NCBI RefSeq assembly: GCF_000185905.1
Contig: NC_014923.1
Span: 248,001 to 312,000 of the forward strand
DNA from: Mesorhizobium ciceri biovar biserrulae WSM1271
GTDB lineage: Bacteria; Pseudomonadota; Alphaproteobacteria; Rhizobiales; Rhizobiaceae
Length of the DNA stretch: 64,000 bases
Reading direction: 5' to 3'
Part shown: positions 23,737 to 32,212 of the stretch, in pieces
Layout: every line of letters begins with the position of its first letter
Position numbering within the stretch: the stretch's first letter is position 1
Notes under the pieces: generated by a model
Databases searched by the model: none
What the model saw: only the letters and a program-made list of their open reading frames with translations
What the model was told of the DNA's origin: nothing
Position numbers and translations under genes: made by a program

Positions 23737-25050
23737 TTATGAGGGACCGGCGCCCGCCGGATGGCCGGCATACCGAGGCCAGTCAGTCTCGCCCCCGGCC
23801 GCGTCAGCCGGCTCCAGAGCCGGCGACCGCCGCCTGCGGGTAACAGGCAGCCGCGCCAGCTTGAAGAAGCTGAAATACATCAGGAAAGAACCCATGATGT
23901 AGGGGTTGAGTATCTCGACCTCGACGAAGGAGCGGATCAGCAGCAGGACCATCACGCCGAAAAGGATCACCGAGTCCGCCTGCCATGCCTTGAAGATCAC
24001 CGCCGAGACGTGGCCGTATAGCGTGCGCAGCATGATCAGCGACACCAGCGTCGCTCCGACGAAGCCGAGTTCGACGAGGGCCTCGATATAGGTGTTGTGG
24101 AAGTGGAAGCCGGTGCGGGTGGTGATGTAGAATTCGTTCCACAGCCGCTCGGCTTCAGCGAAACCCTGCACCCAATAGGCGGCATAGCCGACGCCGAGAA
24201 TCGGCGATTTCTGGACCGTGTTCCAGCCTTGCTCCCACAGGTAGGTTCGCCCGGTGAGCGTCGAATCCTTGCCGAAGAGGCCGAGGACGAAGTCCATCAA
24301 CCCGAGATTCAAGGCGACGAAGGCCGTCACGACCAGCAGGCCGGCGCCGATCAGGAAGATGACCCGGCGATAGCGTCGTGACAGAAGTTTGCTCATCGCA
24401 AGAAGCGCCACCAGCGCCAGAACCGCGGGTATCGAGGCCATCGAGGTGGCGGAATGCGAGGCGACCAGGACATAGGCCGACAGCAGCACGACGGGCACCG
24501 CCAGGATGAAGCTCAGCCGGCCGCGCCTGTAGAACGCAAGGAAGACAACGCAGAAATAGATGCCGAGCGAGCCGACAAAGCCGATCTGGTTCTTGGAGGC
24601 GAAGGCGCCGACGAAGTTCACGGTGCCGTCGAGGACATCCTCGGAATAGTTCCCGACCTTCAGCGAATAGATGAGGACGACAAATATCCCGATCAGCGCC
24701 CCTATGGTCAGCGTGCGCACGCTGACGGTGCGCGCAGCTACGTAGGCGCAGGCAATATGGGAAAAATACTGGACCGACGTCCTTGCGGTGACGCCGGGAG
24801 CCTGCGACCAGAAAACCGAGAAGCAGACATAGGCAGCAAACAGCAGCGGCAGCCAGGCGCTGGACAGATGCCTCACAAACCGCCGGTAGTCGACCAGGAC
24901 GAGCGGGAGCCAGACCGCATAGTAGGCCAGGATCAATATCTGGCCGAAGATGACCGAATAAGAAAACGCCCAGATCGAAACGGCTACGGCAAAGGCGCCA
25001 TAGACCGAATTCTTCTCGGGATCGATCAGCAGGGACTTTGGAATCTTCAT
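23737..25050 (-). CDS. exoQ: ExoQ-like polysaccharide polymerase (Wzy family)
   Basis: This is a polytopic membrane protein of 437 residues with about ten hydrophobic segments and the large periplasmic loop typical of the O-antigen ligase/polymerase family. The loop region contains LTGRTYLWEQGW, ILGVGYAAYW and FHFHNTYIEALVELG, which are family hallmarks. It would join lipid-linked repeat units into polymer on the periplasmic face. I use the ATG at 25050, preceded by GGGA; the frame is open to 25116. In S. meliloti exoQ follows exoF on the same strand, whereas here it is inverted and has its own promoter with a TGC-N3-GCA operator. Confidence 0.86.
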   Translation of the reverse strand: MKIPKSLLIDPEKNSVYGAFAVAVSIWAFSYSVIFGQILILAYYAVWLPLVLVDYRRFVRHLSSAWLPLLFAAYVCFSVFWSQAPGVTARTSVQYFSHIACAYVAARTVSVRTLTIGALIGIFVVLIYSLKVGNYSEDVLDGTVNFVGAFASKNQIGFVGSLGIYFCVVFLAFYRRGRLSFILAVPVVLLSAYVLVASHSATSMASIPAVLALVALLAMSKLLSRRYRRVIFLIGAGLLVVTAFVALNLGLMDFVLGLFGKDSTLTGRTYLWEQGWNTVQKSPILGVGYAAYWVQGFAEAERLWNEFYITTRTGFHFHNTYIEALVELGFVGATLVSLIMLRTLYGHVSAVIFKAWQADSVILFGVMVLLLIRSFVEVEILNPYIMGSFLMYFSFFKLARLPVTRRRRSPALEPADAAGGETDWPRYAGHPAGAGPS

Positions 25051-25124
25051 CTCAGAGTCCCGCCGACACGACCCAGGGCCGGCAAGCCATGAGCCGGCCG
25101 GAATCTTCGCAGACATGGGCGTGC

Positions 25125-25156
25125 AATAAACGGCGTCTCCATTGTGCAGTGCAATA
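25125..25156 (-). promoter_or_regulatory. exoQ promoter with TGC-N3-GCA operator
   Basis: On the minus strand TATTGC-ACT-GCACAA (25156-25142) overlaps TTGCAC as a -35 box, with TTTATT 18 bases further on (25130-25125). The layout repeats that at exoL, exoT and exoY. Confidence 0.5.
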
Positions 25157-25251
25157 TAACCTATTGCGCCCGGCGCTCAATGGCAAATCCGGTCACCTTG
25201 TCTTACAGCGAGGCATCTGCGGAGAGATCAGCCGGTTGCGCGTCCGAGACG

Positions 25252-26079
25252 CTACCAAAGCGCTCCGCCGGTGATCTGGATGTTTTCCATGGTGATGCCC
25301 TTGGCGAGATCCGAGCACAGGAAGACTGCCAAAGCCGCGATCTCCCGCGGCTGCAGCAGGCGCTGCTGCGGGTTGCCCCTGGCGATCTCGGCCATCGCTT
25401 CCTCTGGCGTGCGCCCCTTGCCTTCGCGCTCGACGACCTGCGCCACATTGCGGCGCATCAGTTCGGTCTCGACCCAGGTCGGGCTGATCATAACGCAGGT
25501 GACGCCATGCGCCGCCCCTTCCAGCGCCACGCAGCGGGTGAGACCCAGCAGGCCGGCCTTGGACGCGCAGTAGGCCGGGTTGTCCTTCCACCCGACCAAG
25601 GCGGCCGTCGAGCCAATGTTGACGATGCGGCCCCAGCCGCGCTCGATCATACCCGGCAGCACGGCACGCGTGACGCGGAAGGCGCCGGTCAGGTTGGTGT
25701 CGACGATCTTGTCCCAAAGCGCGTCGGAATGGCCGCAGACCGGCTGCTCGGCGGTGGTGCCGGCGGCGTTGACCAGAATGTCGGCGGGGCCGATGGCCGT
25801 CTCGGCGTCAGCCGCGAAACGGTTGGTGACGTCGCTGTCGCGAACGTCAAGGTGTGCGGCGTGAACTTTCGTTCCATGGGCGGCAAGGGCCGAGCGCACG
25901 CGCTCGATCTCGTCGGCGGCCGGATAGTAGGCGGCATCGGATCTGTCGGCGCCGGCAGGCGCGATGTAGGAGCCGACGGCGACATTGGCCCCAGCCTCGG
26001 CCAAAGCCGTGGCAATGGCGAAGCCCATGCCCGAGAAACCGCCGGTCACGATGGCGCTACGGCCGGAAAGGTTGTTCAT
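25252..26079 (-). CDS. Short-chain dehydrogenase/reductase
   Basis: This is a classical SDR of 275 residues. TGGFSGMGFA is the NAD(P)-binding glycine motif, LVNAAG the structural motif, and the catalytic set is Ser in NIGSTAAL plus YCASK. The ATG at 26079 is used, since upstream codons lack family similarity. It lies 88 bases downstream of acxC on the same strand and is probably part of the same transcript. It may oxidise an alcohol that feeds the carboxylase, for example a secondary alcohol such as isopropanol or a hydroxy-ketone. That is inferred only from position. Confidence 0.82.
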   Translation of the reverse strand: MNNLSGRSAIVTGGFSGMGFAIATALAEAGANVAVGSYIAPAGADRSDAAYYPAADEIERVRSALAAHGTKVHAAHLDVRDSDVTNRFAADAETAIGPADILVNAAGTTAEQPVCGHSDALWDKIVDTNLTGAFRVTRAVLPGMIERGWGRIVNIGSTAALVGWKDNPAYCASKAGLLGLTRCVALEGAAHGVTCVMISPTWVETELMRRNVAQVVEREGKGRTPEEAMAEIARGNPQQRLLQPREIAALAVFLCSDLAKGITMENIQITGGALW

Positions 26080-26167
26080 GGCGCACGGTCTCCGCTTCGT
26101 TTGGGCAGGCAATCAGTCCTGACCGGATTTGGCAATCACAGCGGCGCAGCCCTCCATCGACGAGCGT

Positions 26168-26662
26168 TCAGGACCCCTGAAGCGGTCTGCCCAGCCATTC
26201 GCGATAAAAGCCTTCGAGGTCGGGTTCGAAATCATGCACGATGGGATAACCGGGTGCCGCCGCCTCGACCTCATGCAGCGTCCCGCACTCCGGGCAGATG
26301 AACTCCCGGATTTCCATCCATTCGGGATCAGGGAGATCGCTGTTGGGATAGATCTCGCGCAAAGCCTCCTCGGTGTTGCGCACGTTAATCGCGGCGTTGA
26401 GCTTCCAGTTCTTCCGATAGTCGCCGAAGGAGTGGCCGCATTCGCAGCGGGTAATGCGCTCATCGCCACTCTGGCAGATGAACAGATGGTCCGAGACCGG
26501 CAGCAGGATCGGGTCCTTCCAGGCGACACGATCCTGATAGACGGCAACCATCTTGAAGAAACGGTCGTCATCCTTGTAGGCACTCATGATGCGCCTTGTC
26601 TGCGGCCAGGGCAGCTTGCCGGCGGCCAGATCGCCAAGGACTTCCTTGCTGTATGAGGTCAT
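26168..26662 (-). CDS. acxC: Acetone carboxylase gamma-like subunit
   Basis: This 164-residue protein has two cysteine pairs, CECG (about residues 73-76) and CPECG (about 123-127), that can bind one zinc, as in the small gamma subunit of acetone carboxylase (about 168 residues in Xanthobacter). The DYRKNWKLNA and EFICPECGTLHEVE regions fit that family. The start at 26662 overlaps the acxB stop by four bases. It completes an acxA-acxB-acxC set in the order known from Xanthobacter. The enzyme would carboxylate acetone or a related ketone to a 3-oxoacid with ATP. The substrate could differ, for example another short ketone. Confidence 0.85.
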   Translation of the reverse strand: MTSYSKEVLGDLAAGKLPWPQTRRIMSAYKDDDRFFKMVAVYQDRVAWKDPILLPVSDHLFICQSGDERITRCECGHSFGDYRKNWKLNAAINVRNTEEALREIYPNSDLPDPEWMEIREFICPECGTLHEVEAAAPGYPIVHDFEPDLEGFYREWLGRPLQGS

Positions 26663-28863
26663 GGCTTGGCTCCCGGCGTGAAGATCGATTTGGCGTCGAC
26701 GTTCCAGAAATCGCTGAATTCCTTGGTGAAGCGCGACGACAGCTTGATCGCGCTGGCGTACATTTTCTTCACTTCGGGCGCGAAGTCGGCCTTTCCGACG
26801 CGGCCACGCTCCTTGGCGATCCAATCCGTCACCGGGATCGCCTTAGCCAGGCGCTCTTTGCGCATGGCGGCGCGGCGTTCGACCGTGGCGTCGATATCGG
26901 CGACGGGATAACCGTCTTCATCGTCCTTCAGCACAATTCCGAAAACCTGGTCCGCCGCTTCACGGGTGAGAAAGCCGTTCTCGACATCCCATGCCGTCTT
27001 GATCGGATCGCGCTCCAGCACGTCGCCATAGCCGCCGCCGCCATTGTACGAATGGCTGAAGATGTCGCCGGATTTGTGCGGCGAGGTGATGTAGGGGCCT
27101 TCGACCACGACATGGTCGCCGCCGATGTTCTTCTCGTAGTCGGAGACGTCAGGGTCGATGCCGGGCGAATGCGCCAGCGGTTCGCCTTTTGCCGCCAGTT
27201 CGTGAATGTCTGAGTTGCGCACCGCGCGATGCTTCTGGCAGGTCGGCGCCGGATAACCACCGCACATGCCGCCATTGTCGAACACGCGCGAGGAGTGCTC
27301 GGAGGTGTGGAGCCGCAGATGTGAGGTCTTGTTGATCAGCCAGGTCGAGACGAAGGAACAGCCACCGCGATATTTACCGGCGCCGCCGGAATTCGGCACG
27401 ATCGAACGGCCGATATAGACCATCGGCATCGACTGTTCCCAGACCTCGATGTTGCCCATGTCGGATTCCGGGTTCCAGCCGACATAGGCGGTGTCGAGAC
27501 CGTCCTTGATGGCGAGCGCACCGGACCCGGCGGCAGCGCACTCGAAATGCGCCATGCCGAACGGCGTGCCGTATTGGCTTTCGCCGCCCATCTCGATCAT
27601 CGGGCTGTTGACCTGGCCGACAAAGGCCTCCTCGACGAAGCCGCGCGCGACAAAACTGCGCGACAAAAGCCGCTGGAAAACGCCGTAGGCCGGCAGCAGC
27701 AGCGCCCAAGAGGTGGCGGTGGCCACCATCTCGTTGTCGGGGTTGGTCCAGGTGCCGTGCGGCAGTTTCAGTTCGGTCGCCATCCAGGCACCGTCATTGA
27801 CCAGGCCTTCGAAATTCATGTGCTGGGTCAGCGTCACGAACATGCCGCCATCCATGCCGGCCGGCGTGCAGTTCATCGAATGGTAGCCCCAGGGCTGCGT
27901 GCCCTCGAAGTCCATGGTGATCTTGCCGTCTGACGTGATCTCCATCTCGATCGGGATGTTGTAGAGCCAGTCGGGATCGCCGAGCAGCTGGAAGCCGGGC
28001 TTTCCCGCCGTGACATGGCCGTAGAACGTGTGGCCGCGGTAGATGCCGGGCACGGTGAGCTGGCGGGTGCGGGCGAGCTGGGCGCGACGGCCTTCCTCGA
28101 TGAACTCCTTCGACACCTTCATCCAGTAGTCGAGGCCGATCTCCGAGATGAGCTGCTTGACGCTTTCGCGCATGTCGATGCAGGAGGCGACCTTGGCCTT
28201 CTCGTCGAGCACCCAGTAGATCGGCATGCGCAGATTGCGCTCGCAGCGGATGACGTAGTCGCGCCGGATCTCGTCATTCTCGCCGATCTTCTCGGCGCAG
28301 ACGAACAGGCCTTCGGTGAAGCGCTCCTGCGCCAGGCAGACATCGCCGCCCGGCGTGATGCCGCCGGCTTCCAGTTCGTGGCAGACGGCACCGGCCCAGC
28401 CGACCAGCGTGCCTTCATGGAAGATCGGCACCACATCCATGACATCAGGCACCTGCACGGTGCCGATGAAGGCGTCGTTGTTGGCGAAGATATCGCCTTC
28501 ACGGATTTTCGGGTTTTCCTCGTAATTGTTCTTGATCATCCATTTGATGAAGCGGCTCATCGTATGGACATGCACCATGATGCCGTTGGAGAGCGCGATG
28601 GCGTCGCCTTCGGGCGTATAGATGGCGACCACCATCTCGCCGACTTCGCGCACGCCGGGCGAGGCCGAGATGCGGCGGGCCATTTCGCGAGCCGAGACGC
28701 AATAGGCGCGCAGCTTGGTGTGCAGCGTCTCGAACTTCAGCGGATCCTGGTTGCGCAGCGTGAGTTCCGTGATGCCGTCATAGCAGCCGGTCTCTTCCAT
28801 CAGCCGCTCGGAATCGAGCAGTCTTTCGCGAAGGCGCAGGGCCGAGGCAGGTTTGTCCAACAT
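26659..28863 (-). CDS. acxB: Acetone carboxylase alpha-like subunit (hydantoinase B family)
   Basis: This 734-residue protein belongs to the HyuB/oxoprolinase-B superfamily, near the usual size of AcxB. Recognisable blocks are PEGDAIALSNGIMVHVHTMS, GDIFANNDAFIGTVQVPDVM and YNGGGGYGDVLERDP. In acetone carboxylase this subunit carries the metal site where the activated ketone and carboxyphosphate react. The ATG at 28863 follows GAGGG by about 8 bases. It begins 12 bases after the acxA stop and overlaps acxC. Hydantoinase/oxoprolinase alternatives are disfavoured by the gamma subunit next door. Confidence 0.86.
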   Translation of the reverse strand: MLDKPASALRLRERLLDSERLMEETGCYDGITELTLRNQDPLKFETLHTKLRAYCVSAREMARRISASPGVREVGEMVVAIYTPEGDAIALSNGIMVHVHTMSRFIKWMIKNNYEENPKIREGDIFANNDAFIGTVQVPDVMDVVPIFHEGTLVGWAGAVCHELEAGGITPGGDVCLAQERFTEGLFVCAEKIGENDEIRRDYVIRCERNLRMPIYWVLDEKAKVASCIDMRESVKQLISEIGLDYWMKVSKEFIEEGRRAQLARTRQLTVPGIYRGHTFYGHVTAGKPGFQLLGDPDWLYNIPIEMEITSDGKITMDFEGTQPWGYHSMNCTPAGMDGGMFVTLTQHMNFEGLVNDGAWMATELKLPHGTWTNPDNEMVATATSWALLLPAYGVFQRLLSRSFVARGFVEEAFVGQVNSPMIEMGGESQYGTPFGMAHFECAAAGSGALAIKDGLDTAYVGWNPESDMGNIEVWEQSMPMVYIGRSIVPNSGGAGKYRGGCSFVSTWLINKTSHLRLHTSEHSSRVFDNGGMCGGYPAPTCQKHRAVRNSDIHELAAKGEPLAHSPGIDPDVSDYEKNIGGDHVVVEGPYITSPHKSGDIFSHSYNGGGGYGDVLERDPIKTAWDVENGFLTREAADQVFGIVLKDDEDGYPVADIDATVERRAAMRKERLAKAIPVTDWIAKERGRVGKADFAPEVKKMYASAIKLSSRFTKEFSDFWNVDAKSIFTPGAKP

Positions 28864-28875
28864 GGCGGTGCCCTC

Positions 28876-31035
28876 TCAAGCGTGGGTGTAGTGCAGCAGC
28901 GTCCATTCATCGACATGGACGCGGTCCTGCGGATGAACGACGAGCGTGGTGGCGGGGTGTTCGATGATGGCCGGACCGATGACTTCGTGACCGGGCTGCA
29001 GCAGGTCCATCTCGTAGAGATTGGCCTTGTGCCAGCGTCCGCCGATATAGGCCTCGCGCACGCCCTTGTGCGCGGAAGCCGGATCCGACTTGCCAAGCGG
29101 CCGCTTGAGCAGCACCGGCTTGACCTTGTCGGCGGTGGCGATCAGCCCGAGTTCGGTGATGGTGAAGCCGGCCTCGCCATAGCGCGACACGCGATGATTG
29201 ACCTTGGCGTAGACCGCCTCGAACTCGTCGATAACCCTGCGCATGTCGTCGGCCGAGTTGACCTCAGCCAGCGGCGCCATGACTTCGACATCCTCGAGCT
29301 GGCCGGTGTAGCGCATCATCAGGAACGGCACGGTCCTGATCTTCTCGCGCGCATGGCCGTCGGCGATCATCTCGTCGACCGCGGCCTTGGTCAGATCGTT
29401 CCAGACCGTGGTGACCTTGACGCCGAAGGCGGCCAGCGTCGCCTTATCGGCGCGTGACGGGATGTCGTGCTGCGTCGACACCGAATGCCGGCGCATGAAA
29501 TCAGCCGTGGTGCAGCCGAAGGCGGAGAAGGCGGCCGCAAACTGGAAGGTGATGATGTCCTTGAAGCCGATGCCCCTGGAACAGCCGGCCAGGTGCAGCG
29601 GGCCAGAGCCGCCATAGGACAGCAGCGTGAACTCGGAGGGATGGATGCCCTGGCCCGAAATGACGCGGCGCAGCGCGTTGTTGGCGTCGGCCTCCAGCAT
29701 GTCGATCATGCCTTCGGCGGCTTCCTCCAGACCGACGCCCAGGATGTCGGAGCATTTCTCCTGGAAGGCGCGGCGGGCCTTTTCGACCTGCAGCACGACC
29801 TTGCCGCCGAGGAAATAGTGCGGGTTGAGCCGGCCGAGAATCGCATCGCAATCGGCAATGGTCGGTTCGGTGCCGCCCCTGGCGAAGCAAATCGGACCTG
29901 GATCGGAGCCGGCGCTTTCCGGTCCAAGCGAGACTTTCTTGGTCAGCGGATCGACCTTGAGGATCATGCCGGCGCCGGCACCGATCGTGTCGAGGTGCAG
30001 CGTCGGCACGTTGAGCTTGAAACGATCCATCAGCGGCTCGTTCTCGATCCGCGTCTGGCCGCGCGTGATGACGCCCATGTCGAAGGAGGTGCCGCCCATG
30101 TCCGAGCAGATCAGCGAATCATTGCCGATCAGCTTGCCGACATAGGCAGCACCGAGGATGCCGCCGATCGGGCCGGAGATCATGGTTTCATGCAGGCGCG
30201 GATGGTTGATCGAGGTCAGGCCGCCGAAGGAGAGCAGCGTCTGCACGCCATATTTGAAGCCGTATTTCTTCGAGACGTCCTCGATACCCCTAAGCTGCTT
30301 GCGGCCGCGCGAAGTCGCGTAGGCCTCGATCAGCACCGAGTTCAGCCGCGACTGCTCGCGGATGACCGGGCGGACCTCATGGCTGGTGTAGACGATGATG
30401 TCGGCGCCGGCCTTGTCGACCTCCTCACGGCAGATCTCGGCGATGCGCTTCTCGTGCACCGGATTGACATGCGAGAAGATGGTCATGATGCAGATCGCTT
30501 CGACCTTGTCGGCGATCAGTTTTTTGGCGGCTGCAGAAACCTCGTGCTCATAGAGCGGCAGCACGACGTCGCCGAACTGGTCGATGCGCTCGGTGACCCC
30601 ATGGGTGCGGCGGCGCGGCACCAGCGGATCGGGATGATGGTGGGTGACCGCATGCAGCCGGTCGGCATAGGAATAGTCGGCCCAGGCCTGCAGACCGCGG
30701 CCCATCAGGATCATGTCCTCGAGGCCCTTGGTGGTAATCAGGCCGAGCCGGCGGCCGGTGCGCGACAACAGCGTGTTCAGCATGCCGGTGCCGGAATAGA
30801 GCACGACGTTGACGCCTGAAAACAATGATTCCAGCGAGATGCCCCAGGCATCCGCCGCGTCCTCGGCCGAGGCCAGGAAACCCTCGGCTTCGTTCTTCGG
30901 CGTGGTCGCCGACTTGCCGATCTTGAAGTGGCCGTCCTGATCGACAAGGATCGTGTCGGTCATGGTGCCGCCGGCGTCGATGCCAATCACGATTGGGTTG
31001 CCGACGATGGGGGCGGTGAGATTGGGTTGGGTCAC
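28876..31035 (-). CDS. acxA: Acetone carboxylase beta-like subunit (hydantoinase A family)
   Basis: This is an ASKHA-fold ATPase-like subunit. IVIGIDAGGTMTDTILVD near the N-terminus is the phosphate-binding loop, with ICSDMGGTSFDMGVI further on as the second nucleotide loop. Starting at the GTG at 31035 (GAGG upstream) gives 719 residues, close to the 717 of Xanthobacter AcxA; the ATG at 31080 would overlap an operator-like palindrome. The subunit would make phospho-enolate and carboxyphosphate from ketone, bicarbonate and ATP. It leads acxABC and is divergent from a LuxR-type regulator, instead of the sigma-54 activator AcxR known elsewhere. Confidence 0.86.
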   Translation of the reverse strand: MTQPNLTAPIVGNPIVIGIDAGGTMTDTILVDQDGHFKIGKSATTPKNEAEGFLASAEDAADAWGISLESLFSGVNVVLYSGTGMLNTLLSRTGRRLGLITTKGLEDMILMGRGLQAWADYSYADRLHAVTHHHPDPLVPRRRTHGVTERIDQFGDVVLPLYEHEVSAAAKKLIADKVEAICIMTIFSHVNPVHEKRIAEICREEVDKAGADIIVYTSHEVRPVIREQSRLNSVLIEAYATSRGRKQLRGIEDVSKKYGFKYGVQTLLSFGGLTSINHPRLHETMISGPIGGILGAAYVGKLIGNDSLICSDMGGTSFDMGVITRGQTRIENEPLMDRFKLNVPTLHLDTIGAGAGMILKVDPLTKKVSLGPESAGSDPGPICFARGGTEPTIADCDAILGRLNPHYFLGGKVVLQVEKARRAFQEKCSDILGVGLEEAAEGMIDMLEADANNALRRVISGQGIHPSEFTLLSYGGSGPLHLAGCSRGIGFKDIITFQFAAAFSAFGCTTADFMRRHSVSTQHDIPSRADKATLAAFGVKVTTVWNDLTKAAVDEMIADGHAREKIRTVPFLMMRYTGQLEDVEVMAPLAEVNSADDMRRVIDEFEAVYAKVNHRVSRYGEAGFTITELGLIATADKVKPVLLKRPLGKSDPASAHKGVREAYIGGRWHKANLYEMDLLQPGHEVIGPAIIEHPATTLVVHPQDRVHVDEWTLLHYTHA

Positions 31036-31053
31036 GGTCGCCTCGGGATCTGG

Positions 31054-31075
31054 TCTAGGTTGACGCCAGCCTAGA
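31054..31075. promoter_or_regulatory. Interrupted palindrome upstream of acxA
   Basis: TCTAGG-N10-CCTAGA, in which the inner ten bases are also largely symmetric (18 of 22 positions agree with the reverse complement). It lies between acxA and the divergent luxR-type gene and is a candidate binding site for that regulator. Confidence 0.45.
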
Positions 31076-31153
31076 TTCATTGGATGGCCTCGCGCCATAT
31101 GCCTAAAGACACAATGACGGTTGGGCTGACATCGCCGAGAAAAGGGCATGCGC

Positions 31154-31927
31154 ATGGGCAATATCTGGGCGCCGCTCGCCAAAGCGATCGCCGCCATCGG
31201 CACGGACAGGCATGTCGACTGCCTGATCGACCTGATCGGCGCCGACATCGACCACGACCTCGTCACGGTGACGCGCTATTCGGCGACGCAGACACCCGAA
31301 TTCATCAAGCACCGGCGCTTCTCGGATGAGATGGTCCGGCGCTATCTCCACAATTACTACGTGTTCGACCCGTTCTATGCCTCGTGGCGGCGCGAGCGCA
31401 GGCTGGGCATCATGCCGCTGAAACGGCTCGCCGACGACGAGGCCAAGCGCGGCCAGTACATTGCCGGCTTCCTGGCGCAGTCGGAGATCTGCGACGAGGT
31501 CGGCATCATGCTTGCCGATGCCGGCGACTGGTGCCTCGGCATCTTCCTCGACCGTTCGACCACCTCATTCAAGGACAGCGAGATCGCTTTGCTGGACGAG
31601 CGGTTGCCTGTATTCGAGGCGCTGCATGCGCTCGACATCAAGGCGCGCGGAACCAAATTCTCCCGCACGTCGGCGCCGACAGGCCCCGGCGCCTCGCCCC
31701 GGCAGGAGCCGACGATCCCGGCCAGCCTGTGGCCGGAGCTGTCGCTGCGCGAGCGGGAATTGGTTCAGTTGATCCTCGCCGGCCACCCGACGGCCAACAT
31801 CGCCGAGCGCCTCGGCATCACCGTCGGCACGGTCAAGAACCATCGCCGGCGCATCTACGAGAAGCTCGACATCACCACCGAGCGGGAATTGTTTTTGCAG
31901 TTCTTCCAGCATCAGGCCGATCGCTAG
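31154..31927 (+). CDS. LuxR-family transcriptional regulator
   Basis: The 257-residue protein has a C-terminal LuxR helix-turn-helix: LSLRERELVQLILAGHPTAN, then IAERLGITVGTVKNHRRRIY and EKLDI (about residues 195-240). The N-terminal 180 residues have no clear receiver signature (no conserved phospho-Asp context), and I cannot identify a ligand domain; the aromatic-rich NYYVFDPFYASW part could form a small-molecule pocket. The start at 31154 has AAAGGG at good spacing; 31148 is also possible. It is divergent from acxA with 118 bases between them, so control of the carboxylase genes is likely. Confidence 0.8.
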   Translation: MGNIWAPLAKAIAAIGTDRHVDCLIDLIGADIDHDLVTVTRYSATQTPEFIKHRRFSDEMVRRYLHNYYVFDPFYASWRRERRLGIMPLKRLADDEAKRGQYIAGFLAQSEICDEVGIMLADAGDWCLGIFLDRSTTSFKDSEIALLDERLPVFEALHALDIKARGTKFSRTSAPTGPGASPRQEPTIPASLWPELSLRERELVQLILAGHPTANIAERLGITVGTVKNHRRRIYEKLDITTERELFLQFFQHQADR

Positions 31928-32091
31928 CCGCTCGCTTACCCAGCCGATCCGCCAGCCGAATGCCTGATTTGCAGAGCCGCTCCCTCCGTGAATTGGTGCA
32001 GGGCTTGTCGCCGGAATGGCTCGAAAACTGGCTTCAAAATTCCTCTTGCGGAACGCCGCCGTCCCGGCTTAGTCTCGGCTTCGCACAGAAA

Positions 32092-32108
32092 ATGAAATTT
32101 AATTCCAT
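32092..32108. promoter_or_regulatory. IclR-type operator candidate upstream of the E1 gene
   Basis: ATGAAATTTAATTCCAT is a near palindrome that matches, in 16 of 17 positions, the reverse complement of the site at 45819-45835 beside the iclR-type gene. It lies 104 bases before the E1 start. Confidence 0.6.
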
Positions 32109-32174
32109 TTGTGTGATGCCCGCAAGCCAGTGCAGTGCCCAGGAAAAGTGCCCGGACGCAATCGACTGAGAAAA

Positions 32175-32188
32175 TATTTGATATATCA
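32175..32188. promoter_or_regulatory. GntR-type operator candidate upstream of the E1 gene
   Basis: TATTTGATATATCA contains the perfect palindrome TGATATATCA and differs by one base from the 14-mer at 36126-36139. It lies 24 bases ahead of the E1 start. Confidence 0.55.
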
Positions 32189-32212
32189 TCTACCAGAACG
32201 GAAATAGCTGAC

